Shown here piece by piece: positions 24,031 through 32,714 of a stretch of 64,000 nucleotides of DNA. A program made the translations under genes and the position numbers. The notes below the pieces were generated by a model. It was not told the DNA's origin. It made no database searches and saw only the letters and a list, made by a program, of their open reading frames with translations. The DNA comes from Shewanella khirikhana. Lineage in GTDB: Bacteria; Pseudomonadota; Gammaproteobacteria; Enterobacterales; Shewanellaceae. The DNA is taken from contig NZ_CP020373.1 of NCBI RefSeq assembly GCF_003957745.1, forward strand, positions 2,294,001-2,358,000. The letters are read 5' to 3'. Each line of letters opens with the position of its first letter. Position 1 is the first letter of the stretch.

Positions 24031-26319
24031 TTATTTCCTTTTGGCATAGTGTTTAAGCAGGCCTGGCACGTCCAAAATCAGTGCAATACCACCATCAGAT
24101 GTGATGGTAGCGCCAGCCATGCCGGGAGTACCGTGCAGCAGCGCGCCCAGAGGCTTAATAACCACCTCTTCCTGACCAATCAGGGCATCTACCACAAAGC
24201 CGATTTGCATGGTGCCAAGCTGAACAATAACCACATGCCCGTGCTTTTTATCCCCATGCTTAAAGTTACGTTTGACGCGGCTCAGCCAGTTTTCAAGATA
24301 AAACAGTGGCACTGCCTTCTCACGCACAATCACAGTGAGTTGACCATCAACGATATTGGTTTTGGTCAAATCCAAGTGGAAAATCTCGTTCACACTGGAC
24401 AGTGGCAAGGCAAATACCTGCTTGGCCACTTCCACCATCAGGGTGGGCATAATCGCCAGTGTTAGCGGCACTTTAATCTCGAGGATGGTGCCTTTGCCCT
24501 TTACCGAGTCAATGTGCACAGTACCGTTGAGCTGCGTGATACGGGTTTTCACCACGTCCATGCCAACACCACGGCCGGAAATGTCGGAAATTTCGGTCTT
24601 GGTGGAGAAGCCAGGCGCAAAAATCAGATTATATGCTTCATGGTCTGACATACGCGCGGCGGCGTCTTCATCCAGCACGCCACGGCTGATGGCGATGGAC
24701 TTAAGCTTTTCAGGATCCATACCGGCGCCATCATCTTCAATTTTCAGAAGAATATGGTCACCTTCCTGACTGGCAGACAAGGTGATGGTACCGGTTCTGG
24801 GTTTGCCATTGGCAGCACGGTCTGCGGGCATTTCAATGCCGTGGTCAACCGAATTACGGACCAGGTGAACCAAGGGGTCGGCCAGGGCTTCCACCAGGTT
24901 TTTATCCAGGTCGGTTTCTTCACCCACCAGAATAAGGTCAATTTCTTTGTTGAGGCTGCGGGCCAGGTCACGTACAACCCGGGGGAAACGGCCAAACACC
25001 TTCTTGATGGGCTGCATGCGGGTTTTCATTACCGCGCCCTGCAAGTCGGCTGTGACCAAATCCAGGTTGGCAAGCGCCTTGGACATTTCCTCATCTTCAC
25101 GGGTGACACCAAGGCTCACCAGGCGGTTACGTACCAGTACCAACTCACCGACCATGTTCATGATCTGATCGAGCCGCGCCGTATCTACCCGAACCGTGGT
25201 TTCGCCCTGAGGCACGCTGTTACCCGCAGGTGCAGGCGCTTTGGCCGGTGCTGGTGCGGCAGGTTTTTCCGCTGCAGCTACAGGCTTGGGCGCAGCCGCT
25301 GGCGCAGCTTTGGGCGCTGCGGCAGGTTTGGCAGCCGCTGCCGGCGCTTTAGGTGCAGCAGGTTTTTCAGCGGCTTTCGGCGCTGCTGGCGCAGCAGCAG
25401 CCGTTTCAGCACCGGGACCGGCACCTTTACCGTGCAGCTCATCAAGCAGCTTTTCGAACTCGTCATCGGTGATTTCGTCAGTGTCGACGTTGTCAGCTGG
25501 ACTCGGCTCGACCTTGGCAGGTGCTTTGTCTTCGGTGGCTTTGAACTTTCCGGCGCCGTGAAGCTCATCAAGCAGGGCTTCAAATTCATCGTCGGTAATT
25601 TCGTCGCCGCCCGGCTCCGCGGCAGGAGCCGCTGGTGCTGAGCTTGCCGCTTTGGGCGCAGTGTCTGCTACGCTTGGGCCTTTACCGCTGCCATGCAAGG
25701 CATCGAGCAAGGCTTCAAATTCGGCTTCGTTTATTTCATCAATGCCACCGTCGCTGGCGGCTGGCTCATCGAACAGGTCGACGCCGGCGATAGGCGCTTC
25801 GTCAAAAAGCACATCATCGCCGCCTGCTGCGGGAGCATCAAACAGGTCAACACCCGGGATTTCCGGCTCAGGCTCAGCAGGCGCTTCAACAATTTCTGGC
25901 TCGCTGGCGCCGCCTTCTGATGGCAAAGGCTCACCCGAAGCCAGCAACTTAAGCTTGTCCAGCAGCTCTGGCGATGCAGGTTCCTGCTCCTGGCCGGCTT
26001 GGGTCTGGGCGAACATGGTATTAATGGCATCGACCGCCTGAAGGATGATATCCATCAGTTCGGCGCTGACATGGCGCTTACCCGTTCTTAATAAATCGAA
26101 GGTATTTTCCGACTCGTGGCACACGTCCACCATGGGCGCCAGGCTAAGGAAGCCCGCGCCACCTTTTACGGTGTGGAAGCCACGGAAAATGGCGTTGAGC
26201 AGATCTGTGTCTTCCGGGTTGTTTTCAAGGGCAACCAACTGCTCTTGCAACAGCTCCAGAATCTCACCGGCCTCAATCAGAAAGTCCTGCAGAATCTCTT
26301 CATCAACATCGAATGCCAT
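24031..26319 (-). CDS. cheA: Chemotaxis histidine kinase CheA with repeat-bearing linker
   Basis: 762 residues. P1 Hpt domain with phospho-His49 (FHTVKGGAGF). In place of a compact P2 there is a long acidic linker holding three near-copies of an EFE-LLD-LHG motif at 194-213, 239-258 and 281-300, two GVDLFD motifs (156-161, 179-184) and a DDVLFDE (168-174), then an Ala/Pro/Lys tract of about 65 residues. Dimerisation, HATPase (N-box LVHLVRNSVDHGIE, G-boxes DDGAGMD, GRGVGMDVV) and P5 CheW-like domains follow. In Vibrio, a region between P1 and P3 (LID) binds ParP, and parP is encoded four genes downstream. AAGGAG lies 8 bases before the ATG. Confidence 0.97.
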   Translation of the reverse strand: MAFDVDEEILQDFLIEAGEILELLQEQLVALENNPEDTDLLNAIFRGFHTVKGGAGFLSLAPMVDVCHESENTFDLLRTGKRHVSAELMDIILQAVDAINTMFAQTQAGQEQEPASPELLDKLKLLASGEPLPSEGGASEPEIVEAPAEPEPEIPGVDLFDAPAAGGDDVLFDEAPIAGVDLFDEPAASDGGIDEINEAEFEALLDALHGSGKGPSVADTAPKAASSAPAAPAAEPGGDEITDDEFEALLDELHGAGKFKATEDKAPAKVEPSPADNVDTDEITDDEFEKLLDELHGKGAGPGAETAAAAPAAPKAAEKPAAPKAPAAAAKPAAAPKAAPAAAPKPVAAAEKPAAPAPAKAPAPAGNSVPQGETTVRVDTARLDQIMNMVGELVLVRNRLVSLGVTREDEEMSKALANLDLVTADLQGAVMKTRMQPIKKVFGRFPRVVRDLARSLNKEIDLILVGEETDLDKNLVEALADPLVHLVRNSVDHGIEMPADRAANGKPRTGTITLSASQEGDHILLKIEDDGAGMDPEKLKSIAISRGVLDEDAAARMSDHEAYNLIFAPGFSTKTEISDISGRGVGMDVVKTRITQLNGTVHIDSVKGKGTILEIKVPLTLAIMPTLMVEVAKQVFALPLSSVNEIFHLDLTKTNIVDGQLTVIVREKAVPLFYLENWLSRVKRNFKHGDKKHGHVVIVQLGTMQIGFVVDALIGQEEVVIKPLGALLHGTPGMAGATITSDGGIALILDVPGLLKHYAKRK

Positions 26320-26334
26320 TAAATTGACTCCTTA

Positions 26335-27081
26335 TCAGAAACCCAGGCTGGAGAGCAGATCGTCGACTTCGTCCTGACCCGTTACCACGTCCTGACGAAG
26401 CTCGGCGTTCATAATCGGCCCTTCGGCTTCAATGGTGTTGACGCTTGGGCTGGTACGCGGGGTCATTTCTGTTACCGGTTGCTCGCCAAAGACGGTCAAC
26501 ATGGAGACCAGGCTGTTTTCAACTTCCCGAACCAAGTCGATTACCCGCCGGATCATTTGTCCGGTCAGATCCTGGAAGTCCTGCGCCATCAAAATTTGAT
26601 TGAGCAGCTCACGCAGCCGCTCTGAGTCTTGTTCACTACGGGTCATCAATTGCTGAACGTCGTGGCACAAGCTCTTGAATTCAGTCAGTTCAATGTCACG
26701 CCGCATCAGTTTGTCCCAAGTTGGTGTGACAGTTTTAATATGGTTGATTAAGGCATCGGCCAATGGCAGACACTCTTCCACGGCATCCATGGTCTTGTTG
26801 GCGGCTTGCTCAGTCATGTCGATAACATAATTGAGGCGCTCTTTGGCATCAGGAATATCGACGCTGGCCAATTCCGCCAGACGGCTGTCGAGCTGAAAAT
26901 CCACCAGGGCGCTGTGAAGCTGACGAGTCAGTTTGCCGACTTCGTCAAAGAGTTCCTTTTGAATGGGGGCCGCCAATTCGCGGATCAGCAAATCGGCTTT
27001 TTCCTGCTCGCCGCTGCTGAGCAGCGTCACGAGTTCCTGTGCCTGTTCGAGACTAATGAGCCCTGATGTTTGTGCCTGCAT
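26335..27081 (-). CDS. cheZ: CheY-P phosphatase CheZ
   Basis: 248 residues, long antiparallel helices forming the CheZ four-helix bundle, with the catalytic stretch AQDFQDLTGQMIRRV (Asp/Gln pair) near 165-180 and a C-terminal CheY-binding peptide DEVDDLLSSLGF separated by a flexible Ser/Thr/Pro linker. It dephosphorylates CheY-P. Encoded 13 bases after cheY, with AAGGATGAGC before the ATG. Confidence 0.95.
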   Translation of the reverse strand: MQAQTSGLISLEQAQELVTLLSSGEQEKADLLIRELAAPIQKELFDEVGKLTRQLHSALVDFQLDSRLAELASVDIPDAKERLNYVIDMTEQAANKTMDAVEECLPLADALINHIKTVTPTWDKLMRRDIELTEFKSLCHDVQQLMTRSEQDSERLRELLNQILMAQDFQDLTGQMIRRVIDLVREVENSLVSMLTVFGEQPVTEMTPRTSPSVNTIEAEGPIMNAELRQDVVTGQDEVDDLLSSLGF

Positions 27082-27094
27082 AGCTCATCCTTGC

Positions 27095-27478
27095 TCAACC
27101 AAGTCGTTCGAAGATCTTATCCAGCTTCTCTTTCAGTGTCGCAGCGGTAAAGGGCTTCACTACATAGCCATTTACCCCAGCCTGAGCGGCAGCAATGATC
27201 TGTTCACGCTTGGCTTCGGCGGTCACCATCAGCACAGGGATATGCTTCAGACTCTCATCGGCGCGGATGGCCTTGAGCAAATCAATACCCTGCATGCCGG
27301 GCATGTTCCAATCGGTAACCACAAAGTCGAAATCGCCCTTCTGAAGCATTGGCAAGGCGGTTGAGCCATCATCTGCTTCCTGGGTGTTATTGAATCCCAA
27401 GTCTCGCAACAAGTTCTTGATGATACGTCTCATCGTTGAAAAGTCGTCAACGATAAGAATCTTCATATTCTTGTCCAA
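27095..27478 (-). CDS. cheY: Chemotaxis response regulator CheY
   Basis: 127 residues, single receiver domain: DD at 11-12, phospho-acceptor Asp56, Thr86, Lys108 and the FliM-binding face with Tyr in GYVVKP. Start is TTG 27478, not the ATG four codons later: GGAGG is 5 bases before the TTG and 17 before the ATG, and the extra DKN residues are usual in this clade as I recall. Binds FliM N-terminus (LLSQDEIDALL, encoded in this window) to control motor direction. Confidence 0.96.
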   Translation of the reverse strand: MDKNMKILIVDDFSTMRRIIKNLLRDLGFNNTQEADDGSTALPMLQKGDFDFVVTDWNMPGMQGIDLLKAIRADESLKHIPVLMVTAEAKREQIIAAAQAGVNGYVVKPFTAATLKEKLDKIFERLG

Positions 27479-27521
27479 GGTTTCCTCCGGTGAGCTGACA
27501 CTCTAACTGCTCGATAATGAA

Positions 27522-28241
27522 TTATACGTGTGTCCAATGCTTGAGCTTGCCCTTGAGTCTGAGCATCGCCTGACTGTGGATCTGGCATACCCGCGACTCG
27601 CTGACGTCAAGAATGGCACCTATTTCTTTTAAGTTCAGTGCTTCATCGTAATAAAGCGATAACACCAATGCGTCTCTCTCCGGCAACTGGCGAATGGCAT
27701 CTGCCAAGGCCTGTTGAAACTGGCTACCCGCCAGGTCGTCATAGATGTCGTCTGTTTGCTCCCCATCGGGAACCAGCACATCCTGAGATACGCCCAAATC
27801 TTCTATCCCTATGATTTTCCCTACAGAAACATCATTGAGAATATGATGGTATTCATCCAGCGACATATCAAGTCTTTCGGCAATTTCACTGTCGCGGGCA
27901 TCCCGCCCCAGCTCCTGCTCTAACTCATCAATGACCTGGGCTACTCTTCGCTGGTTACGGTGTACTGACCGTGGCACCCAGTCGCCCTTGCGGATTTCAT
28001 CCAACATGGCGCCGCGAATGCGGATCCCGGCGAAGGTTTCAAATTTGGCGCCTTTGCCACCATCAAACTTGGTCGAGGCCTCCAGCAGGCCAATCATGCC
28101 TGCCTGGAGCAAGTCGTCCAACTGTACGGATGCCGGCAATCTGGCCAACATATGGTGCGCGATTCTTTTTACCAGCGGTGCGTACTGTTCAACGATGGAG
28201 GTTTTATCCTCCATGGAGGTATACGCCGCGGCTTTATTCAC
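27522..28241 (-). CDS. fliA: Flagellar sigma factor FliA (sigma-28)
   Basis: 239 residues, a group 3 sigma factor: region 2 (YAPLVKRIAHHMLARLP, then DLLQAGMIGLLEA), region 3 (RRVAQVIDELEQELGR), region 4 (ALVLSLYYDEALNLKEIGAIL, then ESRVCQIHSQAMLRL). GTG start 28241 overlaps the flhG end by 8 bases. Drives late flagellar genes; a matching promoter lies upstream of flaB at 53632-53659. FlgM, its anti-sigma factor, is not in the window. Confidence 0.97.
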   Translation of the reverse strand: MNKAAAYTSMEDKTSIVEQYAPLVKRIAHHMLARLPASVQLDDLLQAGMIGLLEASTKFDGGKGAKFETFAGIRIRGAMLDEIRKGDWVPRSVHRNQRRVAQVIDELEQELGRDARDSEIAERLDMSLDEYHHILNDVSVGKIIGIEDLGVSQDVLVPDGEQTDDIYDDLAGSQFQQALADAIRQLPERDALVLSLYYDEALNLKEIGAILDVSESRVCQIHSQAMLRLKGKLKHWTHV

Positions 28242-29115
28242 TCGCTCTGTCCTCTTGATACTCGGGACGGTGCACCAGACGCTCTACAAAGAACTCCAGG
28301 TGACCACCGGGCTGCTGGGGTATAGGCCAGCTCAGCACCTTGTTGGCCAAACCGTGATATGCAATCGCGGCTGGAGACTTCGGATAGGCTTCTACGATCA
28401 ATTTTTGCTTACGTACTGATTTTCGCAAGTTTTCATCGAAGGGAATTGTTGCAACCAATTCCAGTGCCACATCCAGAAAGCGGTCAGTTACTTTGCTGAG
28501 TTTAGCAAATAACTCCATACCTTCCCGGAGACTGCGCACCATATTTGCAACAATTTTGAACCGGAACACACCGTGTTCGCGGCTGAGGATCTTAATGAGG
28601 GCATAAGCATCCGTGATGGACGTAGGCTCATCACACACCACCACCAGTACATCCTGGGCGGCGCGGGAGAAGCTCAGTACCATATCAGAGATACCGGCTG
28701 CGGTATCCACAATCAGTACATCGAACTGGGTGCGCATTTCACTGAAAGCGCGGATAAGTCCGGCGTGCTGTGCAGAGGTTAATTCCACCATGGCCTGGGT
28801 ACCGGAAGTGGCTGGCACTATACCAATCCCCTTGGGACCACGGAGAATGATGTCATCGAGCTCCGCATCGCCCGATAACACGTGGGAAAGATTTTTCTCG
28901 GCGCGAAGCCCCAGCATGACGTCGACGTTGGCCAGACCCAAGTCAGCATCCAGCACCAACACACGCTTGCCCTTTTCTGCCAGAGCCACAGCCGTATTGA
29001 TGGAAACGCTGGTTTTGCCTACCCCACCCTTGCCGCCAGTGACGGCAATGACTTTTACTTTTTCGTTATATGGCTGATTCATCATACGTAAACCGCTTGC
29101 TTGATCACGGGTCAT
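28234..29115 (-). CDS. flhG: Flagellar number regulator FlhG (FleN, MinD-like ATPase)
   Basis: 293 residues from ATG 29115, four bases after the flhF stop; a longer frame to 29187 overlaps flhF and is not homologous. Walker A KGGVGKT at 29-35, then LDADLGLANVDVMLG and the DIIL...GIGIVPATSG switch segment of MinD/FleN proteins, with a C-terminal amphipathic segment. In polar flagellates FlhG limits flagellar number, stimulates the FlhF GTPase and restrains FlrA. The N-terminal DQASGLR stretch matches the FlhF-activator motif (DQAxxLR). Confidence 0.95.
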   Translation of the reverse strand: MTRDQASGLRMMNQPYNEKVKVIAVTGGKGGVGKTSVSINTAVALAEKGKRVLVLDADLGLANVDVMLGLRAEKNLSHVLSGDAELDDIILRGPKGIGIVPATSGTQAMVELTSAQHAGLIRAFSEMRTQFDVLIVDTAAGISDMVLSFSRAAQDVLVVVCDEPTSITDAYALIKILSREHGVFRFKIVANMVRSLREGMELFAKLSKVTDRFLDVALELVATIPFDENLRKSVRKQKLIVEAYPKSPAAIAYHGLANKVLSWPIPQQPGGHLEFFVERLVHRPEYQEDRASE

Positions 29116-29119
29116 AGCT

Positions 29120-30514
29120 TCACTCAAACGCACAGGTCGTGTTATCCGACCATAAATTATTATCGATACCCTGATACTCAGGTTCATTCAGGGCATCGAG
29201 CGCCTGCTTAGCCAGCGACAGAGTATCTGCCACCTGCATATCCTCGGGCACACGTTGTCCGTCGGTTACATAACTCAGCGGCAGGCCACTCTGAATAAGG
29301 ATACTCAGTGCTCCTGCCAGAGACACGGATTCATCCAGTTTGGTCAGCACAGCCCCCGACAGAGGGATGCGCTTAAAGTGCTTAACGGCGTCCTGAAGCA
29401 CCCGGCGCTGCGATGTAGCTGACAATACCAGATAACTGCGAATCGGCAAGGCGCTGTTCGCCGTCAAATTGTCCAGTTGTTCAACCAGGCGCATATCTCG
29501 CTGGCCCATACCGGCGGTATCTATCAATACTAGCTTGCGATTGCGCAGCTGATAAAGAATTTGTTGCAACTCATTGAGATCATGAGCTTGCTTCACAGGA
29601 CATCCCATGATTTTGCCATAAGTTGCCAATTGCTCAAAGGCTCCGATGCGATAATGATCTGTGGTGATTAAAGCCACCTGATCGGCACCGTGATGCGCTG
29701 CAAAACGGGCGGCAATTTTGGCAATCGAGGTGGTTTTACCCACGCCGGTTGGACCAACAAAGGCCACCACACCGCCGCGACGAACAATGTCATCACCTTG
29801 ATTATCAAGCATATTTGCCAAACTTTGTGGCAATGCCTTCACCAGTTCTGCCGGTGTATAGTGCTGAGCGAGCCCTGCCAGCTTGGATGCAACTGCAGGT
29901 GAAAACTCCGCCTCCAGCAGCCGGGTTTCCAGCATGGCACCCACAGGATCGGTGCGCTTTTTTTGCTCCATCATCAAAGAAGAAACCTGATGAGTCAGCA
30001 AATTACGCAGCGATGCCAGCTCTTCTTTCATGGCATCAAGCTCAATTTGTTGGCGGCCACCTGCGCGGGATTTGTCCGCATCCGGGGTAAAAGTAGCCTG
30101 ACGGGGTGCGTCTTTCATCTTTGGCGCGGCGGGCGCTTCCAGGCCACGGGCCCAGGCTGGCATATCATCTTCTTCCACCACGCGGCCCATTTGCTGATTC
30201 ATGCGGCTTTGTTGACGCTCCAGCAGCGCCTGCAATGAATCGGCCGGTGCTTCGTTAACTTTTTGACGGCTGGCGCGCACAGGCTGGCGGCCACCCAAAG
30301 AGACTTTATCTTCCGAAACCTGCTCAAACGGATTGGGCATGGCTGGCTTTGGCTCGAGGTTAGGCTTGGGCTCGTCGTAATCCACCGCGGCCACAATCTC
30401 GATGCCACCGGTGACTTTTTTGTTGGACATGATCACGGCATCAGCGCCGAGGGTTTCTTTGACCTGGGCCAGAGCGGCGCGCATATCTTTTGCAAAAAAA
30501 CGTTTGATTTTCAC
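29120..30514 (-). CDS. flhF: Flagellar placement GTPase FlhF (SRP-type)
   Basis: 464 residues: variable B domain with Pro-rich and charged linker (1-185), helical N domain, then SRP-type G domain with P-loop GPTGVGKTT at 254-262, DTAGMGQRD as G3, and TKLDE as G4. Start GTG 30514 has AGAGGG 8 bases upstream; no nearby ATG. FlhF marks the cell pole for flagellar assembly and works with FlhG, encoded next. It follows flhA by 12 bases. Confidence 0.96.
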   Translation of the reverse strand: MKIKRFFAKDMRAALAQVKETLGADAVIMSNKKVTGGIEIVAAVDYDEPKPNLEPKPAMPNPFEQVSEDKVSLGGRQPVRASRQKVNEAPADSLQALLERQQSRMNQQMGRVVEEDDMPAWARGLEAPAAPKMKDAPRQATFTPDADKSRAGGRQQIELDAMKEELASLRNLLTHQVSSLMMEQKKRTDPVGAMLETRLLEAEFSPAVASKLAGLAQHYTPAELVKALPQSLANMLDNQGDDIVRRGGVVAFVGPTGVGKTTSIAKIAARFAAHHGADQVALITTDHYRIGAFEQLATYGKIMGCPVKQAHDLNELQQILYQLRNRKLVLIDTAGMGQRDMRLVEQLDNLTANSALPIRSYLVLSATSQRRVLQDAVKHFKRIPLSGAVLTKLDESVSLAGALSILIQSGLPLSYVTDGQRVPEDMQVADTLSLAKQALDALNEPEYQGIDNNLWSDNTTCAFE

Positions 30515-30526
30515 TGTACTACCCTC

Positions 30527-32626
30527 TTACTGGCCCACGGCTGACACAATTCTTATCTGCTTCTCATCGGGGACTTCCTGGTAGGAAATCACCCTCAGGT
30601 TGGGAATGGTGTATTTCACAAAGCGCGACAGCGTCGAGCGCAGCATTCCCGAGGTCAGCAGGATAGCGGGTTGACCCACCATTTCCTGCCGCTGAGCGGC
30701 GTCAGCCAGTGACTGTTGCATCCGCTCGGCCAATCCGGGTTCGATGTTGGGACCGTCGCCCCCGGAAGCCTGCATAGACTGATGCAACATCTGTTCCAAC
30801 TCTGGCGCCAAAGTTATGACAGGGATTTCCGCCTCTGGACCGGCGATTTCTTGAACAATCATACGTTTAAGCGCAATACGTACCGCCGCAGTCAATACTT
30901 CGGTATCGTTGGACTTGGGACCATATTCCAGCAGTGTCTGGACTATGGTGCGCAGATCCCGCACCGATACCCCTTCGTTGAGCAGGTTTTGCATCACCTT
31001 CACCACGTTGCCAAGGGACATCACATCGGGAATGAAGCCATCCACCAGCTTGGGCGAATGCTTGGCGAGAATATCCATCAGCTGCTGTACTTCTTCGTAG
31101 CCGAGCAGCTTGGACGCATTGTTGGTCAGCACCTGGCTGATATGGGTTGCCACCACGGTTGAGGCATCCACCACGGTGTAGCCCAAGGTCTGGGCGTGTT
31201 CTTTCAGCTCAGGGGCAATCCACACAGCTTCAAGACCGAAGGCCGGGTCGCGGGTCACGACGCCATCGAGCTGGCCGAACACCTGCCCCGGGTTAATGGC
31301 AAGCTCGCAGTCGTGGCGGATTTCCGCCTCACCCACAACCACGCCCATCAGCGACACCCGGTAAGTACTGGGCGCCAGATCCAGATTGTCACGGATATGC
31401 ACCGCAGGCACCAAAAAGCCCAATTCCTGCGACAGCTTCTTGCGTACGCCCTTGATACGGGACAGCAGCTCACCGCCCTGACCTTTATCCACCAATGGGA
31501 TTAAACGGTAACCCACCTCTAGGCCGATGGTATCCACATGGCGCACATCGTCCCAGCCAAGCTCTTTGGGCGAATTATCCAGCTTATCGACAGTGCCACT
31601 GGCCGCGGCTTCCAGGGCTTCGGCTTTACGCTTCTCGATGCGCTTATTGAGGAAAAAGGCACCGGCCCCGGTGGCCAGAGCAAACGACAAAAACGCCATA
31701 TGGGGCATGCCGGGCACAATACCCATCACAAACAATACCCCGGCGGCAATGGCCAGCGACTTGGGATTGTCAAACATCTGACTCATCACCATGCCGCCCA
31801 TATCACCTTCTTCGTTCTGACGGGTCACCATCAGCGCCGCGGCAATCGACAGCAGCAAGCCGGGGATTTGCGCCACCAGACCATCACCTATGGTCAGCAA
31901 GGTATAGATTTCAACCGCACTGGAAAAATCCAGGCCGTGTTGCACCATACCAATAATGAAGCCGCCCAGGATGTTGATCACCAGGATCAAAATACCGGCG
32001 ATGGCGTCACCTTTCACAAACTTGGACGCACCGTCCATGGCGCCGTAGAAATCGGCTTCCTTGGTCACTTCGGCGCGGCGGGTACGGGCTTGTTCCTGAT
32101 TGATAAGACCGGCGTTAAGGTCGGCATCGATGGCCATCTGTTTACCGGGCATGGCGTCCAGGGTAAAGCGGGCACTCACCTCGGAGATACGGCCTGCACC
32201 CTTGGTCACTACGGCAAAGTTGATGATGATGAGGATTAGGAACACCACCAGACCCACGGCATAGTTGCCGCCAATCACGACCGAGCCGAACGCTTCAATC
32301 ACTTTACCGGCAGCGTCGGCGCCATTGTGACCTTCAAGCAATACTACCCGGGTAGAAGCAACGTTCAGCGCCAGTCGCAGCAAGGTAGCAACCAGCAGCA
32401 CTGTGGGGAATGCGGCAAAATCCAGCGGCCTGTTGGTGTAAATAGCCACCAGCAGCACCACCAGCGCAAGGGCGATGTTGAACGAGAACAGGATATCCAG
32501 CAAAAATGCCGGCATGGGCAATACAATCATTGCCAGGGCAGCAAGCACCAGGGCTGGTGTGCCCAGTCCCTGCAAATTTGCCGGTTTTATCTTCTTAATC
32601 TGCCCAAGCTGGCCCATTACATCCAT
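30527..32626 (-). CDS. flhA: Flagellar export gate protein FlhA
   Basis: 699 residues. N-terminal eight-helix export gate with the FHIPEP family signature region (RISEVSARFTLDAMPGKQM, proton-conducting Asp) and a large C-terminal cytoplasmic chaperone-docking domain. It is a core component of the flagellar type III secretion channel with FlhB and FliPQR, encoded next door. It opens the operon that runs to cheW. The upstream gap carries a sigma-54 promoter at 32663-32678. Confidence 0.97.
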   Translation of the reverse strand: MDVMGQLGQIKKIKPANLQGLGTPALVLAALAMIVLPMPAFLLDILFSFNIALALVVLLVAIYTNRPLDFAAFPTVLLVATLLRLALNVASTRVVLLEGHNGADAAGKVIEAFGSVVIGGNYAVGLVVFLILIIINFAVVTKGAGRISEVSARFTLDAMPGKQMAIDADLNAGLINQEQARTRRAEVTKEADFYGAMDGASKFVKGDAIAGILILVINILGGFIIGMVQHGLDFSSAVEIYTLLTIGDGLVAQIPGLLLSIAAALMVTRQNEEGDMGGMVMSQMFDNPKSLAIAAGVLFVMGIVPGMPHMAFLSFALATGAGAFFLNKRIEKRKAEALEAAASGTVDKLDNSPKELGWDDVRHVDTIGLEVGYRLIPLVDKGQGGELLSRIKGVRKKLSQELGFLVPAVHIRDNLDLAPSTYRVSLMGVVVGEAEIRHDCELAINPGQVFGQLDGVVTRDPAFGLEAVWIAPELKEHAQTLGYTVVDASTVVATHISQVLTNNASKLLGYEEVQQLMDILAKHSPKLVDGFIPDVMSLGNVVKVMQNLLNEGVSVRDLRTIVQTLLEYGPKSNDTEVLTAAVRIALKRMIVQEIAGPEAEIPVITLAPELEQMLHQSMQASGGDGPNIEPGLAERMQQSLADAAQRQEMVGQPAILLTSGMLRSTLSRFVKYTIPNLRVISYQEVPDEKQIRIVSAVGQ

Positions 32627-32662
32627 TCGACGCTACCCAAAATTGACGCTTTGTCTGTGGGT

Positions 32663-32678
32663 AGCAAGTTCCAAGCCA
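32663..32678 (-). promoter_or_regulatory. Sigma-54 promoter for flhA operon
   Basis: Minus strand TGGCTTGGAACTTGCT: GG and GC in the correct 10-base spacing with TTGCT. It lies 37 bases before the flhA ATG, nearly the same distance as the flrB and flgF sites. Confidence 0.78.
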
Positions 32679-32714
32679 ACATCAGGGAAGATCTGAGCCC
32701 AAACGATTCAATGC

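Noticed and set aside
30716..31162. His-rich plus-strand frames opposite flhA, flhB, fliI and fliG
   Set aside because: Shadows of codon bias in long membrane-protein genes, no ribosome sites and no domain.
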